Source: Naematelia aurantialba (taxonomy: Eukaryota; Basidiomycota; Tremellomycetes; Tremellales; Naemateliaceae). Taken from it: a DNA stretch of 64,000 nucleotides. Shown here one piece after another: positions 36,169 to 48,649 of this stretch. The position numbers and the translations under genes are program-made. Every line of letters starts with the position of its first letter. Within the stretch, counting starts at the first letter, position 1. The notes below the pieces were generated by a model. That model did no database searches. It was not told the DNA's origin and was given only the letters and a program-made list of their open reading frames with translations. The stretch spans positions 186,001-250,000 of the forward strand of contig JAKFAO010000008.1 in NCBI GenBank assembly GCA_021527695.1, given 5' to 3'.

Positions 36169-36475
36169 TATGCCGCTCCTCTCAGTGTCTCAGCGTCTCA
36201 GTGTCGCTGGCCTCGCCGTCATGACCAAGTCGAACGATGCTGCAATGGCTCGAACAAAAACATGCTCGCGGGGCTCCGCACAACACTTTGAGCGGCAAAA
36301 ACGCGTAACAAAGCCTGCATCCCTTCGCCTCTGCCTGGACTTTGATTTCTGGACTGTCCGACTCTCTTCGAATGCTGTCATCGTAACACAGGCTGTGGAC
36401 CTACGCATAGACTTCCCGAGCGATCTTTAGATAGTCGCCAGTGTGGGGCAGGAACAAGGCGACAACAGCAAGGCC
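36169..36475. promoter_or_regulatory. Divergent promoter region of POP4 and BUD6
   Basis: A 307-bp spacer between divergent genes. The first 25 bp next to POP4 contain a short direct repeat (GTGTCTCAGCGTCTCAGTGTC). An in-frame ATG at 36443 could extend BUD6 by 11 residues. Confidence 0.45.
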
Positions 36476-39400
36476 ATGTCGCGGCCGAACATCGGGTATC
36501 CCACTCCCATACATGCGCCTTCCTTCGACTTGCCCATGTCCACCCGATCGGTATCAGGACTAGAAGCGAGTCCCATTCCGCGGGTGGAACAGCCCCGTCA
36601 GGCTAGTAGTGCTAATGGCCCGGTGAGCTCGCAGATTGGACCCCAAGAGCACCGCTGATGCTGGCCAGGCAGGGACATTGGATACTCGGATTACCAGACT
36701 GTTGGTGACTACCAAGCAGCTTCTGCAGGGGTTGGATTCCTGGGCGCGCTGCGAGCTCGACGAAGAAGGGGTGAGCTTAAGCCTTTCTGATGCTACATTG
36801 TGAGCCAGTCTGATCCATATCCAGGTCAGTGACGTGTATGTCAAGCTCGGGAACGGATTCGAGATTTGCGTTGCGGCCTTTCAGAAAGCCGGTATCGATA
36901 CCAGGTAAGCCATACCACCAGAGAGTGTTCCAGCGGCTGGTTTCGTCTCCCAGAGTGAAGACTGACAAGGCTCAGAGAGCTCGATCCGATACCGCAAGAT
37001 CTGCGCGAATGCCTCGAAGAAGCCTTGTCAGCCGAGCAATCGCAAGAGACCCTCAATCGCTATCTACCTCAAATCCGTCAAATCATCTTCAATCTCCTCA
37101 ACGGGCTTAAGCAGAAGCAGGCGGCATATAAGCGGTTACTGGCTGAACGGCAACCTGAGAGCCCGCCGCCCGTCGAGCAGCTGTATGCGCGGCCGCCTCG
37201 CTCGGACAGCTCAGCCTCGGGTGCTGGTGATCCGAGACTGTCCGCCAGGTCCGGTACGTCGACGCACTCGCAGGCGTCTAGTGCATCCGTCAGCCCTCGG
37301 CCTGGCGTGTCCCAGCTTCCACCTAAAGCGCCAAGCTCTGCAGCATTAGCAGAACGGCCTCAACGGGCCGGTCTCCCTGCTCGTCCTGCGCCACCTGATG
37401 CGTTTCGGCCGCCGCGTATGCGTGCTCCCGAAGGACCAAGACGCTCGGTATCTCCCTCACCTCAACCTGAGACCGATGCACCGCAATTAGTCCGCCACCA
37501 GCTCGTCGATAATCCCATTCCTGCATCGTCGTCCAGTAACGGTCCTGCCTCGTTGCCCAAATCTGTTCCGCCTCGACCAGATCGTTACAGTCGAGACAGC
37601 TTTGGGAATCCTCGCCTTGTGTCGCGCTTCTCGGTCGATTCCGACCTGGCAGTTGGATCGCCCGGCCATTCGCTCGTTTCTCATTCTCCACCCCAAAGCC
37701 TGCAAGCGTTGGCTGAAGCACCCGACATCTTGCCCGGCCCTCCAATACCTCCATCGCCCCCAGCTCCAGCGTCCGCCCCTTCACTCCCGACCCTTAACTT
37801 CCCGTCCACGTCGCTGGAATTTGGCGAAGGTTCTGACAACAATCGGGCAGGCGGACGATCTATCACGTCCCTTGCCGAAGTACCCGCTGAGACCCGCGCG
37901 ACCCTGGCGGCACTGGGTCGAGCGGATGGGCTGGAACGTCGTGCGTCGAAACGATTCTCATCGTACACTTTCAGCAAAATGCTGCCACCTTCTCCGAGTC
38001 ACAGCAAATCTGCATCGACAGGGTCACCGCAACGGCCAATGAGGCGAGTGGACCGGCCGCCTCCGATGCCGGCTCTACCAGAGTCACTCGCGAGCTCAAA
38101 TCTTGCTGTTGTGGCTGAGGACGCACGCAGCAGGACTTCTAGCTCTCCTGCCTCGTCTAGGAGTCTACATCTGAATGGGGATTCGCACTTGCATCCGGCT
38201 GCGGACCGCTCTCCAAGTCCTTCCTCGGCTCACACGGACGAATCGTATAAAGATGCTCTTGACAGTGGTTCCGTCCGGATAGTCAAGACTCCAGATCCTG
38301 AAGAGGCTGTCCAACAGAACACTCCTCGCCCGAGCGGTTCAACTCGAGAAGAGCCAGCATCAGCGGGGGGACCGACGTCCATCTCTGTCTTTCTGCAAAT
38401 CGGACCACAGGTGAAAAAGGCGACACTCGACTTACCTGTGACCCTGTCAGCCCTCAGGCTAATGTTCATGGAGCGGTTCGAGTACGACCCTGGAATGGAC
38501 GATTTCCCAGAAGTCTACATGAGAGATCCCAGGACAGGTGTGCAATACGAGCTGGAAGATATGGAGGATCTGCGAGAAGGATGTGTGCTGAATCTCAATA
38601 TTGAAAGTCAGTCGCTTTAAGCCTCGAGAAACAGAGACAAAGGTGCTGACGTGCGTAGTCCTTGATCAGGTGAAACAGCATATCGACCATAGTTTTGCGA
38701 CACTCATGCAGGAACTCAAAGAGGTGAAATCATCGATCGATTACTCTCGGCGGATATCCGTGACGCCAGCCGCTTCCCTCTTGACAGTCTCTCCGCATTC
38801 GAATCGCATTCCGACCATCAAAACTCCCGAAGCGCCTGCTCAGCTAACATCACCCCGACCTGATCGATCGGCGTCTACGGCCGTGCCAACTGTGCTTCAA
38901 GCCGATTTACGAGCACACCAAGATAAGGTTCAGAACCTGCGGCGGGACCTCGCCATCATGCGTCAAGTTCATGTTGATTTCCTTTCCGAGACGAAAGACC
39001 AGTTCGCTCGCCTGAGGGAACAGAGCGGTTCGATGCGTCAGATGATCACGACCAAGTCTGGCGGGAGCCGTGCATTGCTCGACGTGTCGAAAGCCAAGAT
39101 TGAGGATCTTTGTCAAGAAACGATCCAGGCTGTGGATGATATCTCCGACATGATTGATGCTGCGAGAGAAGACGCGCATAAGCGATTCGTCATCCCGTCC
39201 AAAGCGCAGATGGTCAAGATCAATGCCGATCTCGCCAAAGCGACAGAGCTTGTGGACCGATTCACACGCGAAGTGACAGCTGTCGAGCCGACGTGGCGCG
39301 CTACGTGGCACTTTGAGCTAAGCCGGGTCATGGAGGAGCAAAAGCTCCTGCCGTATCAGACGAAACTCACCGCGGATCTCAAGAACGATATCAAGGACGC

Positions 39401-39899
39401 CACGGAGATACTATCGGTCGTGCAAGACTTCGTTCACCAGCGACAAGCGGGACTCGTTCGTGCCGGTCCTAAAGGCTTTCGACCGCCCGAACCCGACGTG
39501 GCTCCGGCCATCCCCAACCTCCTCATGGAGATTCGGACGAAAGAAAGCGCCGACCCGACGCAGCGCTTACGCGCGATCGAAGCGCAGCAAAAGGCGAGGG
39601 AGAAGGAAAAGGCCAACCAGACGGACGAGTTTTCCGAGGAACTGGCCGGGTTTGTGGGGCAGAAGAAGTTGAAACGGACAGGAGGGACGGAAGAGGCGGA
39701 GCGGCAGAGACAGAGGAGACACGATGTCACGGTCCGGAGGATGTTGAGCGGTAGTGGAGAGGAAGTTGGGCCTGGGCCGGGGATACTCAGCCCCCAAATC
39801 ACAGGCGCAAGCATGGCGAGTGGGTCGGGAACGACGAGTCCGACGGTGCTGGGGTCCGTCAGTGGACGGAGTTCACGGAACGAAACTAAAGGGGAATGA
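36476..39899 (+). CDS. BUD6: Actin-interacting polarity protein BUD6/AIP3
   Basis: Five exons (36476-36622, 36669-36770, 36825-36904, 36976-38606, 38659-39899) give 1,066 residues. The N-terminal domain has TRITRLLVTTKQLLQGLDSW and VSDVYVKLGNGFEICVAAF. A long Ser/Pro-rich disordered middle follows. The AIP3 domain begins with ISVFLQIGPQVKKATLDL, then MDDFPEVYMRDPRTGVQYEL and LREGCVLNLNIE, followed by a long coiled coil (VKQHIDHSFATLMQELKEV) and the helical core and flank that in yeast bind formin and actin monomers. BUD6 is the formin nucleation-promoting factor at bud tips and septa. The C-terminal tail is Lys/Glu then Ser/Gly-rich. The acceptor at 36669 was preferred because the nearer one would leave a 25-bp intron. 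Confidence 0.92.
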
Positions 39900-40527
39900 C
39901 GAAGACTAAAGAGGACTCACGAGAGATAGGTAGAAGGGAGAGAGGGGAAGAGCGGCGGGGAGAAAGGGGGGACTTGGCTGTGTATTCAGAATCTGGAACA
40001 TGGCGACGAGCCGCTGGCGGTGGAAGACGAGAAACCGCGTTGATATTTCGTCATGACGAATACGATGAGTACGAAAGCCAATGTAGCTAAGCTGTCTTTA
40101 CGGTCTCTGCCCGCACATGGTGGTACCATTATCTTCACCTGCTCTGCCTGCGTACGGCCAGGATGCTCTACGCCGGGCTTTACAAACTCAGGTTGTAAGC
40201 GCTAGCAATGCAGCATGTGTCGAGGTGAAGTATGAGGTAGTATACATGAATTGTGTTGGACGAACAAGGAGCCTTGCACACTGCAATTCCACAACATATA
40301 CAAAGACACCAGCACAAGCTCCAAGGCCCTCACGTTGGCACTCCTGCAGACCATGACACCATGTCCACATTCGTCCAGCGCATCTAGCCATCCCATGAAT
40401 TTGATGTTTCACAAACTCCGCCTAAATACTATCAAGACCACCTAGCAGACTCGCGATGTCCAAGCAGCTCTGCTGGCTGGAGTATCGCTTCCCCTCCAGT
40501 CTCGTTTCCGGTGTGCGCCCAGCACTC
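39900..40527. other. Convergent intergenic region
   Basis: It contains the 3' ends of BUD6 and the RRM-like gene. The first 75 bp are purine-rich. No gene seen. Confidence 0.4.
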
Positions 40528-41702
40528 TCACTGCGCCTCGACACTGGCCAGCGCCCTCTGCACCTCTTTGAGCGCCTTGTCCGCGCTCATGCTCTCCCTG
40601 CGTGCCTTGAGCTCGCTCGCGGGGATACCACCAGGGTGATTCGCGCCAGCGCGCAGCGGGGCGTGCTCCATGACTACGATAGGCGTGTCGTCTGTCCCTG
40701 ACGAGCTGTTGGATCGACTAGCTGGGCCTGCCGACGACTCGGAGTGCGTGGGAAGCCGTTGGGGCGGGAAGGAAAAGTTGAGTGCACCCATCCCTGACGT
40801 CGAGTTGCGGGTCCACGAGGACGACGCGGAACCGGTCCGTTGGTGCCCGCTTCCCATGCGGCCAGCAAAACCGCCGCCGTTGCCGCTGCCATTTGACAGC
40901 GTCGCGACGGGCTTCGATGGAGGGTGCTGATTGTGGTGATTGGGCATGGAGACGGACGATTTGGACGTATGGGTGGGATGGGAAGGCATCGCAAACCCAC
41001 TCAAGCCGGAGATGGAGGACGAGCCCGGCCGGTGGTGGTGGCCTGGCAGCCCCGAGATGGGCTCGCCAGACCCGGACGAGGAAGGTAGGTTGGCGAATTG
41101 GCCGCTGGTCAGTGCGCTGGACATGGAGGAGCGGTGGCCCATTGCACGCGCAGCGAGGGACTGTATGATTTGTGCCGCGTCGGGCCGATCGTAAGGCTTG
41201 ATTTGGGCAGGAGGGAGGAACGCCGCGGGAGGGTTGAGGAGTAGCGACAGGTACGCTCGTTTGGCTTCATGAAATATAGTCAGCAAACGTTCACGTAGGT
41301 CCAGGAGCGGGCAAAGAAGATAGGACCGAGAGCAGGGTAGGAGAAGCGAGATGCTTGCGCGGACACGGTGACTCACCGACTGTGGCATCGGCAAAGACGA
41401 CGAGTGCATTCACGTCGTCCACCCACTTGATGCGGAATCCGCCCTTGTCTGCCTCCCATTCCTTGAACATCATTTGCAGGTCACGCGTCTTGAGGCTGTG
41501 ACGATCCCAGTGTCAGCGGCACATTCCACGCACACGAGCACAGCGGGCGGCGTCAAAGGGAGGGAGGAAAGTTGGGTGGCGGCAACACGTACTGAGCGGA
41601 GAAGTTGGACAAGTGCAGAATACGAGTCACTGCCGCAGAGACCTGAGCATGTGATGAGGGAGGAGCGGGGATGAATGAGCCGTTTGGAAGAGAGATGGAC
41701 AT
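40528..41702 (-). CDS. RRM-like fold protein resembling R3HCC1 family, Ser/Gly-rich tail
   Basis: Three exons (41593-41702, 41377-41495, 40528-41264) give 321 residues. The conserved N-terminal third reads TRILHLSNFSAHLKTRDLQ, then EWEADKGGFRIKWVDDVNAL and VVFADATVAKRAYLSLLLNP, a beta-alpha-beta pattern like the RRM-type domain at the C-terminus of R3HCC1-like proteins, in which the FPxxLKTxDL and WVDDxxALxVF segments are typical. The rest is low-complexity Ser, Gly, His and Pro with the repeated phrase SGSGEPISGLPGH and a short C-terminal helix (MSADKALKEVQRALASVEAQ). No R3H domain is visible in this protein. An RNA-related role is inference from the fold only. It is divergent from the polyubiquitin gene. 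Confidence 0.65.
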
Positions 41703-42497
41703 GTTGGAAGGACTGGACGTATGGGCTAGGTCGTGTGAGGGGGTTTCGTAATGTCGTTCGTCAGCCGCGGTTGCGGGTTGTCGTCAGTGTCGAGACGTGT
41801 GCGAGTGTGTTGATATGCTAACAGAATGATGGAGTATGAACGAGCGTGTCAAACGGCTCTTGAAGAATGAATGCGAGATGAATGCGAGATGAACGAGTAA
41901 GTATAGTGAGGCGGTGGTCTCTTGGACGCACAGGCCGCGACGCGACCGAGTGCCACATTGCTATAACGCCGAAACTGTGTGGCGAGTTGTGGCGTTATCC
42001 GGTCGTCTCACGTAGTCCCTCTCTTCGTTCGCTATCACCTTCATCCTCTTTGTTCTGTTTGTCATCCACAAAGCTTCATCCAAATCCAACCTGTGAGTTC
42101 ACATCCTCGTCCTGACATCGAATGGAGAGTGGCCAAGGGCACATTCGATCTGCTCGTGGATTTGGAGTTCGAGCGAGCGATGAGGGTCAGGCAACGATGT
42201 CTCTGTCGCCACCGACCGGCGTCTCCTTCCATCACCTTCCATCCTCCTTGACTGTTCCTTTCTCGCTTTTCCACGCCTCTCTCAATCTTTTCTGGCTCTT
42301 TCCCCCACATCGCCACACGGTCGTGTCAGCGATGAAAAGGCAGTGTGCAAAGGCAGGCTCAGTCGCGCGCTTGATATCCTGTACAACTTGCTGACGAATC
42401 GTTCTTTCCTTCCTTCACGATCTCGACTCTTATTTATACCGTCCATCCAGACAGATACACTTATCTACACCTCTCTACTAGCAGATCCGACAACGAT
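41703..42497. promoter_or_regulatory. Divergent region including the polyubiquitin promoter
   Basis: A 795-bp spacer. A TATA-like TTATTTATA lies at 42431-42439, about 60 bp before the ubiquitin ATG, in a C/T-rich core promoter. No heat-shock element array is clear, although stress control is typical of polyubiquitin genes. Confidence 0.5.
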
Positions 42498-44010
<1,513 letters not shown>

Positions 44011-44752
44011 GCTCGGGGCGTGTTCAGGTTCTTTAAAGGGGAGTCAGCATGAGTGATTTGTAGAAGATTTGTAACCGAAAACCCCTGGATGCATTTTGTA
44101 GTGATCTGTGCTGTTTTGAAACGAGTCAGGCACCTGGTTACACTTTTACTAATCGTGTAGCATGCTCATGTGCTCTGGCTCGTCTTCACACGTCCCAGGC
44201 TCCTCTGTCACGCTAGGCATGGAGCTGCTTGCGCCGTCAGATACCCGCTGCCGTGCACGCTTTAACTGACTCATTCGCGAGAGACCAAGCATACCAAGCA
44301 TCCACTGGATTTCGGCTGCGCGGTCAACCTTCAAGCTCGAACCTTTGGGCCCTGTCTCTGCAGAGGATCAAGCTCAAGTATCCCTGTCTCTGCAGAGGAT
44401 CAAGCTCAAGTATCTTCGGCCTTTGCATCGGGTCTCAGGGGAGACGCACTGATCCTTGTGAGGTCAGGCATGCAGGGCACCAGGGGTCTCGGTCCACTAC
44501 GCCCTACGTCCCACACCATACATCCTACGCCCTATGCCCTGTGCCGAGAAACGGCTCTTTGGCTCCGAATGGGAACGCGGCACTGACCCCTTGCCCGGGG
44601 ATCCAGAGTGCATGGGTGAACGGCAGCTGAGTGAACGGCTGTCCGGTCTTACAAGCCTGGATATCACCTGCGCGCCGAGTCGAGGACCTCGCTCATTCGC
44701 CATTGGGCATGGAAGCGCTTGTCTGGACAGTTGACGGCCGTCAGACAACGAG
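44011..44752. other. Intergenic region with a 32-bp tandem duplication
   Basis: The 3' flank of polyubiquitin and the upstream flank of the next gene. It contains two perfect adjacent 32-bp copies (44350-44381 and 44382-44413). No gene seen. Confidence 0.5.
44350..44413. repeat. Perfect 32-bp tandem duplication
   Basis: Two adjacent identical copies beginning CCCTGTCTCTGCAG and ending GCTCAAGTAT. The identity suggests a recent duplication, or possibly a misassembly. Confidence 0.9.
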
Positions 44753-47700
44753 ATGGACGAGGTCGGAGCCGTTATGCCGTTATCGCTCGCGCCGCATCGT
44801 CCTTCATCTTCAACGGGCGACTCTGGACGCCAGGGCTTCCAAGGGTGTTGCAACAGCGGCCGCTGTTCTGGCAACGACGACCACTGTTCTGCCAACAACG
44901 ACCACTGTCCTGGTGAGCGCGACTTGAGCCGTCCACCCCATCCGGTGTCCAAGAAGCAGAGTAAGAGACGCAGGGCACGTCGAATGGTGAGTTCATTGTA
45001 CGCTGTCTCGCAATGCTAGTTGTTGACGCTGATCCGGGAACGGCAGGAACAGCCACAGACGAGCGTTGGGCCGTCCGAGGTCTCTCATGCCAGCGAGACC
45101 ACGCAAAACGCGTCTCCGTCACCTGCATCCAATGCCGAAGTGCATCAGGAGGGGATGGGAGAAGTACGGTGCAAGGACAAGGAGAAGAAGAGAAGAAAAC
45201 GAAGGAATAGACACTCGTCCCACCTCAAGGTTGGCACTGACCACCAGAATCCCGATGCAGCCACCGCCACCCAAGCAGCACCTCAATGTCGAACAGGCGA
45301 TGAAGATCATACACGAGTCTCTGAAAGAACGATCGGGCCCGCGCCGGCTGAGGCTCGTCCCTTTGGTCCTGCACCCTTACCGGTCGTCGACAGGTTCGCT
45401 TCTCAGGACGTAACGTCCGAGCTGGACGCGGCGTTCCTCCGCGGGGCGCTGGCGATGTATCGACGTGTCTGCGAGGGGAGACGCAACTCGATGACAGACT
45501 TGCTTGCCGTCCTGGAAGCCGATAGAACGCGAGACCAGCGGCGAACAAATCCCGTCGACTCCAAGCCTCTTGACACGACCAAGTCAGTCAGTGTGGCGGA
45601 TACGCGCGAGAGCATTTCCGGTGTGCTGGCGGCAAGCATCGGCAATGTTCCAGCAGTCACCAGAACACCAAAGAAAGGCAAGGACGAGCCAATGTCCCCA
45701 GTGATCTCGTCGTACCCCCCGAGTAGCCGAACCCCGCGTCACAAGCGACCAGCAGCGGGCATGCATTCCTGGCGGACGGGCGGTGGGTACACCCCGCCTC
45801 TGCACTGGCACCCTGACGACCTCGAGATCGATGAGAAAGTACCGCTGTCAGACTGGTCCGACGGCACTACCTCGCCACTCTTGTCATCCGTCGACCCCGA
45901 GTGTGGCCGGTTGGGACTGGAGTTGACAGATGAGGTGTCGTGTGATTCTTACGGGTCCGAGGGGTACTGGTCACGTCAGTTATCTCCCGACAGCCCGTCA
46001 GTCAAAGGAGAGGAAAGCGATGACAGCGCCACCCCGGAACTGGACTTTACTCCTTCCACTGGGCCTTCATCGGTCCTACCGACTCCCCGGACCCCAAACA
46101 CCGTGCGGGGAAGTCGCTCGAATACCAAAGTGCCCCGTCGATTTCGTGGCAAAGATGACCACAGCTTTCAGTCCCCCTTGTTTGGCAAGTCACGTCGGAC
46201 TGCGACGTTGCTGGTGTACAGCCCCATCCCCGACACGGCACTGCCCGTCGGAGCGGAAACAGATCTCAATGCCGATGTCAGTGGATCTGTCCATTCTCGG
46301 TCAAGCGAGAGCGACGAGATTAGTGGCGATACGTCAACCCACACAGACTCGCTGGCTGCACTCGGTGTCGACGCGAGCCCTGCTCATGTACGAGGAGCGA
46401 CCACATGGCGAACATACAGCAGCACCGATGAGTTCGAACAAGCTAGCGAGGGGAGTATCCTGTTCTCCACGGATGACCAGAGCGAGGTGGATGAGCTCGA
46501 CGATGATGACGATGAGAAATTCTCAGTGGCTGGCAGTGAGGACCCTGTCGAGCTGGACAGAGATACGCTCGCGTATCACCTTGAAGCCGACCACTCGATC
46601 CCACCACTGCGTGCTCTTGGCGATACAACCTTATCGAGCCGGGGATCACTTGCAACTACCACCCTGATCCCGATACGGTGGTTCTCGCGAGACGGCGGCG
46701 AACGCGCTCTCTCGCAGCGCATCATGGATGCCACCGGGGCCAACCCGCGTATAAGAGGTGCAAGTGCGTTTCTGGGCAACCCCAAGAGGACTTACGGTAT
46801 TACCGGACCCGTCAGGAAACCAGCCCACGGTATTCTGTATCCCAGGAAGCGAGTCAAAGTACCTGAAGAGAACGAGATTGAGCAAGCCGGACAAGCCGAT
46901 GATGAATCTCTGGTTGAGGAGGCAATCGATGGCGAATGGCAGAACGGCGACTGCTCGTCCGATGAGCACGAAAGTGCGTTCCATGCTCTGGACGCAGCAG
47001 TCAGTGAGGAACGAGACGCATTGGATCCGGATATGCACTTTAGGCATACGATAGAGACCCTGGGTAAGATGATTCATTCCAGGCGGGGAGTGAATACTCA
47101 CGATTGATAGGCGCAGATTTCTCGACTCGCATGATCGCTCACGCCTCCCACGCCTGTAATCTTGCTTGCGCAGATGGGTGAGCATCCGTGTCACTTGAAC
47201 TGTGTACGTTGGCAGACTCGGTCCAGAGAAGCGCGTGCCCGAGCCAAGGGCAGCATCATCGCGGAGCTCAAGCGAGCTAGAGCCCTCGGTTACGCGACGC
47301 TGGTAGTTCAGTGAGACTCGAGTTTACCTAAATTTCTCGCAGATGTGACACTGATGCTGGCAGCCCCGGCTCTTACGATGTTAGTAAAGAATCCTGTCGA
47401 AACGGACTTTCCAACCAGGCCCTAGAGGTCCGTGCGCGGCGACGCTTGGTCTTTGACATTCGGGAAATCCTCCAAGAGGTCGAAGACATCACGCTTGCCT
47501 TTGAGAATATGGTGAGCCGCCTCTCCCCGATTCCCATGAGATTGCTCCTTCCCCTGGGGTCCGTCATGTAGCTTATTCGTCTTAGCCGTGCCGGTGCCGC
47601 GGCCAGGTCGGCACCACTCTGGACGATCTCAAGACCTTGATCGAAGAGGTGGATGACCCTCATGGCCGATTGCAGATCTGCATCGATCTGAACCATGTCT

Positions 47701-48408
47701 ATACTGCTCAAGTCGATTTTACAACTCCGACCGGCCTCGCGGAGCTGCTCGCGGCGATTGATGATGTCGGCGTAGACAATATCGCTGCATTCCATCTCAG
47801 TGATTCCGGACACCAGCATGGATCGGCAGGCGACGCACATGTCGAGTGAGTAGCAACCGTAACCACCTTCGACAAGTACTCGCACTAATGCTACAGGTTC
47901 GGGCGGTGAATACGGTCTCGATGATCCCTGTCCTTCGTCTTTGCTGACTTTGAACAGCGGTTTCATTGGAATCGACGCGTACCGCAATCTCCTTCGGCAT
48001 CCCCACTTTGCCGTCGTTCCTACCATCTTTGAAGTCCCATCGTATTGTACCACGTTTCGGTACTCGGCGTTGCGGGCTTCCAGTATTCCAGAGACCCTGC
48101 GCAAGTTGGATGACTTGAACCAAGAATTGTTCGAGACTGCCATACAAATGAGCGACCCAAGCTGGGCCACATACGGGCACCGTGTGGAAGAGCATTACCG
48201 GAACGTGGAGAAGAAGCTACGAAAGCGCGTTCGGTCGGCTGCGCAAAAGATGGGCGACGAAGCGTATACAGCATTCATCAACGAGCGGAAGGTGACTGCG
48301 AGCCGGAACCGGTCGATCGGGCATCGCAAAGAGGCAAAATCCAAGGTCTCCCGCAAGCCAAGGCAGGAAATGGGCATCACGAAGGACAGGATTGGTGAGC
48401 GAGCTTAG
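44753..48408 (+). CDS. Divergent endonuclease IV (AP endonuclease family 2) barrel fused to a long disordered N-terminus
   Basis: Eight exons (44753-44986, 45047-47063, 47117-47177, 47227-47310, 47364-47511, 47607-47845, 47897-47905, 47958-48408) join to 1,080 residues with every phase consistent. Residues 1-620 are Ser/Thr/Asp-rich with KR-rich patches and acidic runs and have no recognised fold. From about 626 the Nfo barrel appears: GGERALSQ and GASAFLGNPKRT, an acidic insert, HASHACNLA (His762), IIAELKRARALGYATLVVHPGS (His799), LAFENM (Glu846), ICIDLNH (Asp875, His878), FHLSDS (His911), GDAH (Asp924, His926) and IFEVP (Glu956). These match all nine Zn ligands of E. coli endonuclease IV (H69, H109, E145, D179, H182, H216, D229, H231, E261). 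A basic tail follows. A role in AP-site or 3'-end repair is inferred. A GTGAGC near 48394 leaves room for another exon. Confidence 0.72.
47897..47905 (+). other. 9-nt micro-exon of the endonuclease IV-like gene
   Basis: Nine bases between a CTACAG acceptor and a GTGAAT donor. Splicing gives VEFGRGFIGID, matching the IGxGxIGLEAF segment of endonuclease IV just after the Asp-X-His metal pair. The downstream intron has a GCTGAC branch point. Confidence 0.75.
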
Positions 48409-48649
48409 CTGGGTCACGAAGAAATCAACACTACCCCTGGCGGCACAACCCGCGCTGGTCAGAGCTACGGAGTTCAACTCGGGTCACCGCGGGCGACGGA
48501 TGTGATGGTCTGCATATGAGAGGCGGAATCAAGTGTCGAGGTGTTCATTACTATACTTATACATAATATACGTCATACTGTGCACTCGTCAGCTCCACGC
48601 AGCTAGGCGTCCCAAGAAGTTTAGAGGAAGCGATGCACATCCTGATGGT
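48409..48649. other. Convergent 3' region
   Basis: 3' ends of the endonuclease IV-like gene and the COQ11-like gene; nothing else seen. Confidence 0.4.

Noticed and set aside
45020..47107. The 695-codon frame as a stand-alone gene
   Set aside because: Its apparent start is TTG, not ATG, and both ends have good splice sites that join it in phase to 44753-44986 and to the endonuclease IV exons.
47373..48170. A 265-codon minus-strand frame
   Set aside because: Antisense to exons of the endonuclease IV-like gene, which has conserved catalytic residues on the plus strand.
47100..48408. First thought to be RNase P subunit RPP1 (a TIM-barrel protein)
   Set aside because: The VVHPGS, CIDxxH, HLSDS, DxH and FEVP motifs are specific to endonuclease IV.
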